Below are positions 18,146 through 26,856 of a stretch of DNA of 64,000 nucleotides, piece by piece. Numbering within the stretch: position 1 is the first letter of the stretch; each line of letters opens with the position of its first letter. Origin of the DNA: Jiangella mangrovi (GTDB lineage Bacteria > Actinomycetota > Actinomycetes > Jiangellales > Jiangellaceae); NCBI RefSeq assembly GCF_014204975.1, contig NZ_JACHMM010000001.1, forward strand, positions 6,200,037 to 6,264,036, read 5' to 3'. The notes under the pieces are model-generated. The model had not been told where the DNA came from. It saw nothing but the letters and a program-made list of their open reading frames with translations, and made no database searches. Made by a program: the position numbers and the translations under genes.

Positions 18146-18279
18146 GAGTGCTCCTGACGGCCGGGGGGGGACGATTCGGATGAAGCCAGGACGCTTGCCG
18201 CGAACCTAGGTGCGCGGCGGGCGGCGGCAACAGCCGGATAGTTGCCCGGCGGACCGGAGACTTGCCCCGTTGCCCGCGG

Positions 18280-19197
18280 TCAGGGGGTACCGAAGAACCG
18301 CTTCCAGTTCTCGTGGACGATCTGGTCCTGCACATCGACCGGCAGGGTCGGCAGCGGTGTCCCGGCGACGACGTCGTTCACGCGGTGCAGCCCCTCGAGC
18401 GTCTGCGCGACGGTCGCGCTCGGGAAGTCCGACGCGAACAGCAGCTTCCCCGTCACGCCGTACTCGAACGCCGTCGTCATCGCGTGCCAGAACCGGTACG
18501 GCCGGTAGTGCAGGGCGGAGATGTCGGCCCAGACGTTCGGCGCCTTGCGCATCAGCGCGACGACGTCCTCCTCCCACGGGTGCCCGAGGTGCGCGATGAT
18601 CACCCGCAGCGCCGGGAACCGCATGACCAGCCGTTCCAGCAGCAGCGGCTGCGCGTACTCCAGCCGCGCCGTCGTCGGGAACGTCGTGCCCTGGTGGATG
18701 ATCACCGGCAGGTCGTGGCGCTCGCAGTACTCGAACACGCCCCACAGCGACGGGTCGCGCGGGTCCCAGTGCTGGTACGTCGGGCCGACCTTGAGCCCGC
18801 GCAGGCCGCGGTCCTCGACGCAGCGGACCAGTTCGTCGACGGCGTCCGGCTCCCCCGGGTTGACCGACGCCCAGCCCTCGAGCCGCTCCGGGTGCTCGGC
18901 GACGTAGTCGGCGATGACGTCGTTCGGCACGTCGAACCCGGTCGGCTTGGCGGCCAGCCCGAAGACGACGACGCGGTCGGCCTGCTGTGCGGCCGCCCAG
19001 TGCTCGGCCGGCGTGGAGTCGTAGCAGTGCAGGTCGAGGTGGGCGGCGTTGGTGAGCCCGCCGCTGCGCTCGAGCTTGACCAGCTTCGCCGCCTGCGCCT
19101 CGCCGGCGGTCTGCTCGCTGATGTGGTCGGGGTACCACATGACGTGGGTGTGGACGTCGACGATCCGCGCGTCGTCGGACCCCAGCCCGGCGGGCAT
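18280..19197 (-). CDS. Amidohydrolase-family metal-dependent hydrolase
   Basis: 305 residues, amidohydrolase_2 (PF04909) type. The metal site is intact: VDVHTHVMWYP (HxH), GLKVGPTYQHW, PVIIHQGTTFP, VIIAHLGHPWEED and LFASDFPSA. It is related to the modules at 5922, 21388 and 22134, making this the fourth family gene within 17 kb. Its start overlaps the AraC stop by one base (TGATG), so it is co-transcribed downstream of that regulator and is the natural target of its control. Lactone hydrolysis or decarboxylation of a ring or sugar acid is likely. Confidence 0.87.
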   Translation of the reverse strand: MPAGLGSDDARIVDVHTHVMWYPDHISEQTAGEAQAAKLVKLERSGGLTNAAHLDLHCYDSTPAEHWAAAQQADRVVVFGLAAKPTGFDVPNDVIADYVAEHPERLEGWASVNPGEPDAVDELVRCVEDRGLRGLKVGPTYQHWDPRDPSLWGVFEYCERHDLPVIIHQGTTFPTTARLEYAQPLLLERLVMRFPALRVIIAHLGHPWEEDVVALMRKAPNVWADISALHYRPYRFWHAMTTAFEYGVTGKLLFASDFPSATVAQTLEGLHRVNDVVAGTPLPTLPVDVQDQIVHENWKRFFGTP

Positions 19198-20390
19198 CAG
19201 CCCACCGCCCGCAGCACCGGCGTCGTGACCTGGCGGCGGTACTCGCTGGGCGTCACGTGGAAGGTCCGCTTGAACAGCTCGCGGAAGCGCTTCGGCGCCT
19301 GGTAGCCGACCTGCTCGGCGACCAGCTCGACCGGCAGCTCGGTGTCGGCGAGCAGCCGCCGACCGTGGCGCATGCGCACCGCCGTCAGGTACTTGAGGAA
19401 CGTCGTGCCCAGCTCGCGCTGGAACAGGTGGCTGATGTAGTACGGGCTGACGAAGACGGCCTCGCTGACGGTGACCAGCCGCAGGTCGTCGGCGTAGTGG
19501 TCCTGGATGTAGCGCTCGACGACGGCGAGCACGTGCCGGGCCGGCGACGGCGCCTCGTGCGACGCGACGATCCGCGGCAGCAGTTGCTCGAGCCAGAGCA
19601 CCAGGTACGACCGGTCGTGGATGTCGTACATCTCGACCACCTCGTTGAGCGGGAGCCTCGAGCAGGCCGCGATCCAGTCGGTGGACCCGTCGGACAGCCG
19701 CCGCTGCCCCGCCACCTCCAGCGCGTACAGCACCTCCGCGGCCAGCCACTCGCGCAGCACGTCGGGGGTGACGCCGTCGACGGCGCTGACGCGGTCGATC
19801 CACGAGCGCAGCGTGGCCACCGCGCCGGTCGCGTCGCCGCGCCGGACGCACTGCGCGAGCCGCTCCTCGACGCGGTCCGGCACCGGTACCGGAGCGCCTC
19901 CGGTGCCGCGGGCCGAGCGCACCTCGGCGAGGTCGTACACCGCGTCGCCGCCGCTCACGAGCTTGTGATCCAGCGCCGACACCGCCTCGGCCGTCGCCGC
20001 CTCGACCCGGGCCGAACCCGAGCTGGGCCGGCTGATGCCCACCGTCACGGCCACCCCGCAGGCGGCCTGCACGCGGTCGCGCACCAGCGCGGCGAACCGG
20101 CGCCCGGTGGCCCGCAGCTCGGTGGCGTCGTCGCCGTGGAAGGTCACCATCCACGCGTCCGGCGGGACCGCGACGACGGGGCCGTGCTTGTCCGGGGCGT
20201 AGCTCGCGGCGCACCGTTCGACGGCGGCAGCGGCGGCCTCCAGCATCCTCGACGCCCACTCGTCGCCGCGGGCCAGCCGGCTGACCTCGAAGTCGTCGAC
20301 GTCGGCCAGGACGACGAGGACGTGGCCCTCGTCGGTCTCCTGCTCCGGCACGGCGATCGGCTGGCCGAGAACGGTCGCGTGGTGTCGCAT
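19197..20390 (-). CDS. AraC-family regulator with degenerate GGDEF-like N-domain
   Basis: 397 residues. The C-terminal ~100 residues hold two AraC helix-turn-helix motifs (LRLVTVSEAVFVSPYYISHLFQ, and PVELVAEQVGYQAPKRFRELFK). The N-terminal ~140 residues look like a nucleotide-cyclase/GGDEF fold (HVLVVLADVDDF at the first strand, VAVTVGISRPSS late, ALDHKLVSGGDAVYDL at the end), but the GGDEF loop position reads PPDAWMVTF, so cyclase activity is not expected. YesN-type regulators have such domains, usually with a receiver domain that is missing here. It diverges from the aldolase operon across 80 bases and probably regulates the linked amidohydrolase gene. Confidence 0.85.
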   Translation of the reverse strand: MRHHATVLGQPIAVPEQETDEGHVLVVLADVDDFEVSRLARGDEWASRMLEAAAAAVERCAASYAPDKHGPVVAVPPDAWMVTFHGDDATELRATGRRFAALVRDRVQAACGVAVTVGISRPSSGSARVEAATAEAVSALDHKLVSGGDAVYDLAEVRSARGTGGAPVPVPDRVEERLAQCVRRGDATGAVATLRSWIDRVSAVDGVTPDVLREWLAAEVLYALEVAGQRRLSDGSTDWIAACSRLPLNEVVEMYDIHDRSYLVLWLEQLLPRIVASHEAPSPARHVLAVVERYIQDHYADDLRLVTVSEAVFVSPYYISHLFQRELGTTFLKYLTAVRMRHGRRLLADTELPVELVAEQVGYQAPKRFRELFKRTFHVTPSEYRRQVTTPVLRAVG

Positions 20391-20417
20391 GGCTCCTCCA
20401 GTCAGCGGGCTGTTCAG

Positions 20418-20442
20418 TACCAGCTGATGTCTGATATACCAG
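20418..20442. promoter_or_regulatory. Candidate operator: TACCAG direct repeat between divergent operons
   Basis: TACCAG occurs at 20418-20423 and 20437-20442, a 19-base period (about two helical turns), around CTGATGTCTGATA. The second copy overlaps an AT-rich GATATACC suitable for a -10 region. Both an AraC protein (encoded to the left) and a GntR protein (encoded in the right operon) are candidate binders. GGTATA-type half-sites are known for some GntR-FCD regulators. Confidence 0.4.
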
Positions 20443-20470
20443 AGCTCTCCCTTCGAGGAAAGGCCAATCC

Positions 20471-21388
20471 GTGGACCTGCAGACCTTGCGCACCTCGTTG
20501 CGCGGCGTCCTCGCCTTCACCCCGACGTGCCTGCTCGACGACGGCGCCCTCGATCTCGACGGCCAGCGCAGCCACGCGGCCTTCCTCGCCGGCAGCGGCG
20601 TCGGGGCGGTCGTGGTCGCCGGCGGTGTCGGCGAGTTCTACGCCCTCGACGAGGCCGAGTACGCCGACCTGGTCCGCGAGACCGTCGACGCCGTCGGCGG
20701 GCGGGTCCCGGTGCTGGCCGGCGTCGGACACGCCACCGACATCGCGACCCGGCTGGCCCGCATCGCGGCCGGTGCCGGCGCCGACGGGCTCATGGTCAAC
20801 CCGCTCTACTTCGTGACCCCGGACGCCGACGGCATGGTCCGCCACTACCGCGAGATCGGCGCGGCCTCCGGGCTCGGGATGATCGTGTTCAGCACCGACG
20901 GCGCCGTCTACGACGAGGCCGACCTCGAGCGGCTGGCCGAGGTCGAGGCCGCCGTCGCCGTCAAGGACGAGGCCGGCGACCAGGCGCTGTTCGCCCGCTG
21001 CGTCGACCGGCTCGGCGACCGCTACGTCTGGATCAACGGCATGGCCGAGCTGCCCGCCGTCGAGTACGCCCGCATGGGCGCCGTCGCCATGACCTCGGGC
21101 CTGGTCAACCTCGACCCGAACGTGGCGCTGGACGTGTGGGCGGCCGCGCTCGACGGCGACGCCGACCGGCACGCGACGCTGGTGAAGGAGCGCATCGCCC
21201 CCATCGCCGCCCTGCGCACCGCCCGCCCCGGCTACCACATCACCGTCATCAAGGAGGCCATGGCTCTGCTCGGACGGTGCGGGCCGGCGGTCCGGCTGCC
21301 GCTGCTGCCGCTGCGCCCCGAGGACCGCGCCGCGCTGGCCGAGCACCTGGACCGCTGCGGCTACCGGCGCCCGGAACCCGTCGCTTGA
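20471..21388 (+). CDS. DHDPS/NAL-superfamily aldolase, KdgD-like
   Basis: 305 residues from a GTG with GAGGAAAGG upstream. TIM-barrel lyase of the dihydrodipicolinate synthase family. The Schiff-base Lys is in AVAVKDEAGD. The segments GVLAFTPTCLLDDGALD, GADGLMVNPLYFVTPDADG and GMIVFSTDGAVYDEADLERLA resemble 5-dehydro-4-deoxyglucarate dehydratase (KdgD) more than lysine-pathway DapA. KdgD decarboxylates and dehydrates a glucarate-derived acid to 2-oxoglutarate semialdehyde. First gene of a six-gene overlapping operon with amidohydrolases, so aldarate or lactone catabolism is the leading idea. Other 2-keto acid aldolases of the superfamily remain possible. Confidence 0.75.
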   Translation: MDLQTLRTSLRGVLAFTPTCLLDDGALDLDGQRSHAAFLAGSGVGAVVVAGGVGEFYALDEAEYADLVRETVDAVGGRVPVLAGVGHATDIATRLARIAAGAGADGLMVNPLYFVTPDADGMVRHYREIGAASGLGMIVFSTDGAVYDEADLERLAEVEAAVAVKDEAGDQALFARCVDRLGDRYVWINGMAELPAVEYARMGAVAMTSGLVNLDPNVALDVWAAALDGDADRHATLVKERIAPIAALRTARPGYHITVIKEAMALLGRCGPAVRLPLLPLRPEDRAALAEHLDRCGYRRPEPVA

Positions 21389-22137
21389 TGAACACCGTCG
21401 TCGACGCCCACGTCGCCGCCGGCGAGCATCCGAGCCTGCCCACTCTCGGGGTCGACGCCCTGCTGCAGGCAATGGACGACGGCGGCATCGAGCGCGCCGT
21501 CGTGGGCGCGGTCGGCCGCTGGGTCGCCGTCGACAACGCGGAGGGCAACCGCACGCTGGCCGGCTGGGCGCAGGCGCACCCGGACCGGCTGGCGTTCTGG
21601 GCGACGGTGAGCCCTTGGTACGGAGCCCGGGCGTGCGCCGAGCTGGAACGGGCGTTCGCCGACGGCGCGTGCGGGCTGAAGCTGGCGCCGTCGGTCCAGG
21701 GGTTCGGGCTGCTGTCGCCGCTGCTCGAGCCGGTGCTCGACGTCGCCGAGGAGCACGGCCGGCCGGTCTACGTCGTCACCGGGGTGCCGGTCGCGAGCGA
21801 GCCGCTGCAGCTGGCCGAGCTGGCACTGCGCCGGCCCGGGCTGACGTTCGTCATGGGCCGGTCCGGGCGCACCGACTTCTCCCTCGACCTGCTGCCGGCG
21901 CTGACGACCGGGCCGAACCTGGTCGCGGAGACGGCCTACAACGGCGCCTCGCTGATCGCCACGCTGGTGGCGACGCTGGGGGCCGATCGGGTGCTGTTCA
22001 GCAGCGACGCGCCGTTCAACGACGCCGGGCTGGAGCTGGCGCGGGCCGAGCGGGCCGGGCTGGCCGACGCGGACCGGGCCGCCGTGCTGGGCGGTTCCGC
22101 CACGAAACTGCTGCTGGGCGGGGGTGCGTCGCGATGA
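21388..22137 (+). CDS. Amidohydrolase-like protein with incomplete metal site
   Basis: 249 residues, amidohydrolase_2 fold. The N-terminal motif reads VDAHVAAG, so the second His of HxH is absent. The later His positions are also changed (VYVVTGVP in place of a VxxHG motif, VMGRSGR in place of GHSG), while an Asp remains in LFSSDAPF. The gene overlaps the aldolase stop and the start of a canonical amidohydrolase. The pair mirrors the two halves of the fusion at 5922-7559. It may be a metal-independent lactone isomerase or hydrolase, or a non-catalytic partner. Confidence 0.75.
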   Translation: MNTVVDAHVAAGEHPSLPTLGVDALLQAMDDGGIERAVVGAVGRWVAVDNAEGNRTLAGWAQAHPDRLAFWATVSPWYGARACAELERAFADGACGLKLAPSVQGFGLLSPLLEPVLDVAEEHGRPVYVVTGVPVASEPLQLAELALRRPGLTFVMGRSGRTDFSLDLLPALTTGPNLVAETAYNGASLIATLVATLGADRVLFSSDAPFNDAGLELARAERAGLADADRAAVLGGSATKLLLGGGASR

Positions 22138-22886
22138 CGTTCGTCGACATGCACACGCACCTGCCGGCCGCGACGTCGCCGGACTGGGCCCGCTGGCGGC
22201 AGGCCGACGTGCTGGCCGCCATGGACCGCCACGGCGTCACCCGGGCGGCGGTGATGACGCTGGATGGGCTCGGCTTCGACGCGGTGGCCGGCAACGACGT
22301 CGTCGCGCAGGCCTGCGCCGGGTCGGACGGGCGGCTGATCCCGCTCGGCACCGTCGACCCGCGCCGCCCCGATGCCGCCGCCGAGGTGCACCGCTGCGCG
22401 GACCGCGGCTTCCGGGCGCTCAAGCTGCACCCGTGGATGCAGGGGTTCTCGCCGCTCGAGGCGTACATGGACCCGGTCGCGGAGGCCGCCATCGAGCACG
22501 GGCTGCCGTTCGTCGTCCACGACGGCACGCCGCCGTACGCGTCGCCGCTGCAGATCGCCCGGCTGGCCGCGCGCTTCCCGGAGCTCACGGTGGTGCTGGC
22601 GCACGGCGGGCTGTTCGACCTGTGGGAGGACGCCGTCGCCGCCGCACTGCGCTACCCGAACGTGCACGTCACGATGTGCGGGACGGCGCCTGGGGCGATC
22701 TTCCGGCAGATCGTGGCGCAGGTGCCGGTCGAGAAGCTGAGCCTCGGCACCGACAGCGGCTTCGGCGACCCGGACCTTCCCCGGCACCGGCTGTCCGTCC
22801 ATCGTGCGATCCTGGCCGAACTGCCCGGCGACGACGCCGCGGCACTGGCGCACCGCAACGCCGAACGACTCCTGGGGCTGCCGTGA
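22134..22886 (+). CDS. Amidohydrolase-family hydrolase (canonical site)
   Basis: 250 residues. It has a complete set of amidohydrolase motifs: VDMHTHLPA (HxH), ALKLHPWMQGF, PFVVHDGTPPY, VVLAHGGLFD and LGTDSGFGD. It starts four bases before the end of the degenerate paralog (ATGA overlap), a spacing typical of translationally coupled subunits. In size and order the two equal the split form of the fused protein of region 1. Probable lactonase or related ring-opening hydrolase in the same pathway as the KdgD-like aldolase. Confidence 0.87.
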   Translation: MTFVDMHTHLPAATSPDWARWRQADVLAAMDRHGVTRAAVMTLDGLGFDAVAGNDVVAQACAGSDGRLIPLGTVDPRRPDAAAEVHRCADRGFRALKLHPWMQGFSPLEAYMDPVAEAAIEHGLPFVVHDGTPPYASPLQIARLAARFPELTVVLAHGGLFDLWEDAVAAALRYPNVHVTMCGTAPGAIFRQIVAQVPVEKLSLGTDSGFGDPDLPRHRLSVHRAILAELPGDDAAALAHRNAERLLGLP

Positions 22887-23917
22887 GCACTGCTGACACC
22901 GCTGGGACCCTGCGCGTGGTCCAGGTGGGCTGCGGCGACATCGCGACGACGGGGCACCTGCCGGCGCTGGACCGCTCCCCCGATGTCGAGCTCGTCGCCG
23001 TCGTCGACGTGGTCGCTTCGCATCGCGAGGCCGCCGCGGCGAAGTACGGCGTGCCGGCGTGGGACTCGCTCGAGGCGGCGCTGGCCGCCGGCGTGGGCGC
23101 CCAGGCCGCCGTCGTCGCCGTCCCGCCGCATGTCGCGCCGTCGCCGACGATCGCCGCGGTCGAGGCCGGGCTGGACGTGCTCTGCGAGAAGCCGATGGCC
23201 GTCGACCTCGCGTCCGCCCAGCGGGTGCACGACGCGGGACGGCGGACCGGGCGGATCGTCCAGATCGGCTTCAAGAACCGGTTCTCGCCGCTCGTCCGGG
23301 CCGCGCGGCGCTGGCTCGACGACGGCCTGATCGGCTCGCCCGTCGTCTACACGCTCGGCGGCTTCGACGAGCGCTACGACGCCGCCGACACCGTCCACGT
23401 CGGGCGGATCCAGGACTTCCTCGCCCACGGTCCGTCGTACCTGCACGAGGGTGCGCACCTGGCCGATTACCTCGCCTACCTGACCGGTGCGGCGCCGGTG
23501 TCCGTGCGGGCGGCGGGGGTCCGGTCACAGCCGTCGTTCCACGGCGAGAACTTCGTGTCCGCCCTGGTCGACTACGACAACGGCGACGTCGCGCGCATGG
23601 AGGTGGGCTGGTTCTTCCCCACCTCGCCGAAGGGCGAGTTCCGCATCCTCGGCCCGCGCGGCGTCGCGCTGATCGACCGTCCCGAGCAGGTTGCGACGCT
23701 CACGACCCGCGACGACGACGGCGCGCTGCGGACCGAGGAGGTCCGGTTCGAGCGGCCGTGGAACGACGAGTGCTTCGACCGGCAGCTGGCCCACTTCGTC
23801 GAGTGCGTGCGCACCCGCACGGAGCCGGAGACGTCGACGGCGGCGGGCCTCGCCTCGCTGCGGCTCGGGGCCGCCGTCACCGAGGCCCTGCGCGAGGGGA
23901 CGGTGGTCCGATGGTGA
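22883..23917 (+). CDS. Gfo/Idh/MocA-family oxidoreductase
   Basis: 344 residues from a GTG that overlaps the previous stop. The Rossmann N-domain is complete: VVQVGCGDIATTGHLPAL (GxGxxA/G nucleotide motif), an acidic VVDVVAS end of strand 2, and the family motif CEKPMAVDL (EKP). The C-domain carries the catalytic-region HEGAHLADYLAYL and a beta-sheet with ARMEVGWFFPT. It oxidises a sugar, cyclitol or sugar acid with NAD(P). It is the complete counterpart of the truncated gene at the window start, supporting parallel pathways in regions 1 and 3. Confidence 0.9.
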   Translation: MSTADTAGTLRVVQVGCGDIATTGHLPALDRSPDVELVAVVDVVASHREAAAAKYGVPAWDSLEAALAAGVGAQAAVVAVPPHVAPSPTIAAVEAGLDVLCEKPMAVDLASAQRVHDAGRRTGRIVQIGFKNRFSPLVRAARRWLDDGLIGSPVVYTLGGFDERYDAADTVHVGRIQDFLAHGPSYLHEGAHLADYLAYLTGAAPVSVRAAGVRSQPSFHGENFVSALVDYDNGDVARMEVGWFFPTSPKGEFRILGPRGVALIDRPEQVATLTTRDDDGALRTEEVRFERPWNDECFDRQLAHFVECVRTRTEPETSTAAGLASLRLGAAVTEALREGTVVRW

Positions 23918-24600
23918 CCGACCAGCAGCCGAGAATGCCGCTGATCCAGGAGGCGCCGCTGATCCGCGACCAGGTGTACCAGGTGCTCCTGACGAAGCTG
24001 ATCAGTGGCGAGCTGGCGCCGGGCGACAAGATCACCGAGCGGCTGACGGCCAGCGAGCTGGGCATCAGCACCACGCCGGTCAAGGAGGCGCTGCGCCGGC
24101 TCGAGAACGAGGGCTTCGTGCGCACCATCCCGCGCCGCGGCATCGTGGTCGGCGAGAACGCGCTCACCTCGTTCGAGCAGGTCATCACGGTCCGGGCCTG
24201 GCTGGAAGGGCTGGCGGCCCGGCTCTGCGCGGTCCGCGTCGCGGCCGGGGAGATCGACGGCCCGACCCTCGAAGCGCTGACCGTGCCGCTGGCGCTGATG
24301 AAGGACCCGATCCTGCGGCCGGTCGACGAGATCGTCGGCATCAACGCCAGCTTCCACGAGGCGATCCGCGAGCTGTCCGGCAACCGCGTGATCGTCCAGT
24401 TCGTCGGCACGCTCCTCGGCGTCGACGCCGCGGTTCGCAAGCGCGCCCTCGCCGACCCCGAGGAGCTGCAGCGCGGCAACGCCGAGCACATCGACGTCGG
24501 CGACGCGATCCTCGACGGCGACGCCGACCGCGCCGAGGCGCTGATGCGCAGCCACGTGCTGCGATCGGGCGACCACACACTGCACGCGGGGCCCTCGTGA
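23911..24600 (+). CDS. GntR-family transcriptional regulator (FCD type)
   Basis: 229 residues. The N-terminal winged helix is clear (IRDQVYQVLLTKLISGELAPGDK, ELGISTTPVKEALRRLENEGFV). The C-terminal FCD helical domain contains metal/ligand-type residues (Asp in VDEIVGINASFHEAI, His in SFHEA and in the late RSHVLRSGDH). FCD regulators commonly sense carboxylic acids or sugar acids. It is embedded in the operon, overlapping its neighbour by seven bases, so autoregulation from the promoter near 20418-20442 is likely. Confidence 0.9.
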   Translation: MVTDQQPRMPLIQEAPLIRDQVYQVLLTKLISGELAPGDKITERLTASELGISTTPVKEALRRLENEGFVRTIPRRGIVVGENALTSFEQVITVRAWLEGLAARLCAVRVAAGEIDGPTLEALTVPLALMKDPILRPVDEIVGINASFHEAIRELSGNRVIVQFVGTLLGVDAAVRKRALADPEELQRGNAEHIDVGDAILDGDADRAEALMRSHVLRSGDHTLHAGPS

Positions 24601-25349
24601 GCCTTCTCTCCGAGTTGACCCGCGCCGCCGTCGCCCAGCGCGCGCCGGACGCGGTCGCCGTCGTCCCCGTCGGCGCCTGCGAACAGCACGGCCCGCACCT
24701 GCCGCTCGGCACCGACCTCATGGTGGCCGAGCACGTGGCGACGGCGGCAGCGGCGCGGCTGGCCGGTGAGCTCGACGTCGTCGTGGCGCCGAGCGTCGCC
24801 GTCGGGTACTCGCCGCACCACGTGCCCATCGGCGCGACCCTGACGGCCGGCGTCGTCACGTTGCTGACGCAGCTGCAGGAGGTGTGCGCGGGGCTGACGG
24901 CCGCCGGGTTCCGCCGGGTGTTCCTGCTCAACGGGCACGGCGGCAACGCCGAGCTGGTCGTCGTCGCGGCCCGCGAGGCCGGGCAGACGCTGCGGGTGCG
25001 GGTGGGCGCGGGCTCCTACTGGGTCATGGCGTGGGACGAGCTGATCGCCGCCGGCGCGCAGGACCGCGGCCGGCTGCCCGGGCACGCGGGCGCGTTCGAG
25101 ACGTCGCTGGCCCTGGCGCTGCGCCCGGACCTCGTCGTCGACCCTCCCCACCGTCCCGGCACCCGGTTCGAGCGCAACCCGGCCGGCTACTTCGGCCGCT
25201 ACCACGTCGAGCAGCCGGACGCGATGGCGAGCGGCGACGGGTTCTCGGACGACCCCTCGGCCGGCACCGCCGAGGACGGCCGCCGCTACCTCGACGCCGT
25301 CGTCACCGCGGTCGCCGCCGGACTGCGCGAGTTCGCAGGACAAGTCTGA
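24597..25349 (+). CDS. Creatininase-family amidohydrolase
   Basis: 250 residues from a GTG overlapping the GntR stop. The family's metal-binding signatures are present: VPVGACEQHGPHLPLGTD (Glu/His/Asp), LLNGHGGNAEL, and GHAGAFETSLAL (late Glu). Members hydrolyse cyclic amides (creatinine) or related C-N bonds, including steps of riboflavin/F420 and mycofactocin metabolism. In this operon a lactam, lactone or amide of a sugar acid is the likely substrate. Last gene of the operon; 67 bases separate it from the next gene. Confidence 0.85.
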   Translation: MSLLSELTRAAVAQRAPDAVAVVPVGACEQHGPHLPLGTDLMVAEHVATAAAARLAGELDVVVAPSVAVGYSPHHVPIGATLTAGVVTLLTQLQEVCAGLTAAGFRRVFLLNGHGGNAELVVVAAREAGQTLRVRVGAGSYWVMAWDELIAAGAQDRGRLPGHAGAFETSLALALRPDLVVDPPHRPGTRFERNPAGYFGRYHVEQPDAMASGDGFSDDPSAGTAEDGRRYLDAVVTAVAAGLREFAGQV

Positions 25350-25416
25350 GCCTGTCGCCGTCGACCCCCGGTCCGTAGCCTCGAAACCGACACGACGTCA
25401 CCCCCTGGAGGACACC

Positions 25417-26796
25417 GTGCAGGAGCACGCCGACTACCGCACGCTGGACGAACGGCTCGCCGAGTGGCGCACCGAGATCCTCACCCGCATGGACCGGCTC
25501 GACGAGCTGCCCGTGCTGCCGACGTTCCCTCGGGTGAACCTGGCCCGCGAGGCCGGCGCGACGACGCGGGTCGACAGCTTCCTCGGGACCGCCAACGCGC
25601 ACGCCGTCGGCGACGTCTACTACGACCTGCAGGCGCCCGGCGCGACCGCGCTGCCGTTCACCTCGGAGGACCCGGACCACCCGGTTCTTGCCGAGTTGCG
25701 GGAGCGGTTCCCGCTCGAGGAGGTGGCCGGCGAGGGCACCGACGTCGAGAAGGCCATCCGGCTGCGCGACTGGATCAAGTCGCTGTTCCCGCACCACATC
25801 CCCTACCGGATGCCGGAGTGGAACGCGCTGCTGATCCTCGACCGTGGCTCCCGCGGCGTCGAGCACTTCATCTGCGTGCACTACTCGGTGTCGCTGGTGC
25901 AGTGCTGCCTCGCGCTCGGGCTGCCGGCCCGGATGATCAACCTGCACCGCGGCCTCTCCGACCACTACCGCATCGGCGACGAGGCCGTCGCCGACCCGCC
26001 CGTCGACGAGCACGTCGTCGCCGAGGTCTGGGCGTCGGAGCTGGACAAATGGGTCATGATGGACACGGACTTCGACGTCCACTACCAGCGCGACGGGATT
26101 CCGCTGTCGGCCTGGGAGATCCACGAGGCGTTCGCCGAGGACGAGCTGGCCAAGATCGAGCCGCAGCGCGGTCCACACTCGCTGTCGTTCAACGCCTACG
26201 GCGAGCGGCTGCCCGACGAGGACGACTTCTTCGCGACCGGCCTGCCGGCCTACTACGCGCACGTCACCGTGCTCATGCGCAACGACTTCCTCAGCGACAC
26301 CGACGGCCCGGTCACCATGGCCCACCTCGTCGACGACACCGCGACGCCGCTGCTGTGGCACCGCGGGTCGGACAACCGGCTGCAGCCGCACCTCATGGGC
26401 CCGGTCGTTGTAGCCCAGCCCTACACCGACGTGACGCCGGTGCTGACGGACGGCAACCGCCGGACCAGCTGGGCGTCTGCCGACTCGGCGGCCGAGCACA
26501 CGGTCGAGATCGCGCTGGCCGGGCCGCGCCTACTCGGTCGCGCCGTCCTGCACTGGCCGGAGTACCAGCTCAGCTACCACAGCAGCGCGACCTACCGGCT
26601 CGAGACCCGCGACGGCGACGACGGCGCCTGGGAGCCCTGGGTCGAGGTGACGTCCGGCCCGGAGACGCCGTACTCGGTCCACGACGCTCCTGCCCGCCGT
26701 GCGACGCACGTCCGGCTGGTGCAGCCCGCGGGTGGCGGCTCGGCCGGCTTCCCGGAGCGGCTCTGGCTCACCCAGGTCGAGCTCTACGCCCCCTGA
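25417..26796 (+). CDS. Transglutaminase-like protein with C-terminal discoidin-type domain
   Basis: 459 residues from a GTG with CTGGAGGA upstream, no signal peptide. Residues about 110-220 fit a transglutaminase-like cysteine-peptidase core: the Cys region HFICVHYSVSLVQCCLALG, the characteristic LGLPARMINL strand, a His in DEHVVAEVWA and an Asp in KWVMMDTDFD. Residues about 330-459 resemble an F5/8 C (discoidin/CBM32-like) beta-sandwich (VLTDGNRRTSWASADSAAEH, RLLGRAVLHWPE, ATHVRLVQPAGG). The combination suggests processing of a glycan- or peptide-linked molecule. The hairpin at 26801 probably ends the transcript. Confidence 0.7.
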   Translation: MQEHADYRTLDERLAEWRTEILTRMDRLDELPVLPTFPRVNLAREAGATTRVDSFLGTANAHAVGDVYYDLQAPGATALPFTSEDPDHPVLAELRERFPLEEVAGEGTDVEKAIRLRDWIKSLFPHHIPYRMPEWNALLILDRGSRGVEHFICVHYSVSLVQCCLALGLPARMINLHRGLSDHYRIGDEAVADPPVDEHVVAEVWASELDKWVMMDTDFDVHYQRDGIPLSAWEIHEAFAEDELAKIEPQRGPHSLSFNAYGERLPDEDDFFATGLPAYYAHVTVLMRNDFLSDTDGPVTMAHLVDDTATPLLWHRGSDNRLQPHLMGPVVVAQPYTDVTPVLTDGNRRTSWASADSAAEHTVEIALAGPRLLGRAVLHWPEYQLSYHSSATYRLETRDGDDGAWEPWVEVTSGPETPYSVHDAPARRATHVRLVQPAGGGSAGFPERLWLTQVELYAP

Positions 26797-26800
26797 CATT

Positions 26801-26856
26801 CCATGATCATCAAGGATCGGTGGGGTCCTGCCCACACCGATCCTTGATGATCATGG
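26801..26856. terminator. GGATC-core palindrome, perfect 22-bp arms
   Basis: Arms 26801-26822 and 26835-26856 are perfectly complementary with a 12-base centre. It starts five bases after the transglutaminase stop and ends immediately before a DnaA-box word and the DUF559-type gene. The word TGATCATCAAGGATC recurs at 27858 and 40523. It acts plausibly as a terminator but also belongs to a repeat family. Confidence 0.8.

Noticed and set aside
20471-21388. DapA of lysine biosynthesis
   Set aside because: The motifs and operon context (amidohydrolases, GntR-FCD, Gfo/Idh/MocA) fit a catabolic KdgD-like aldolase better.
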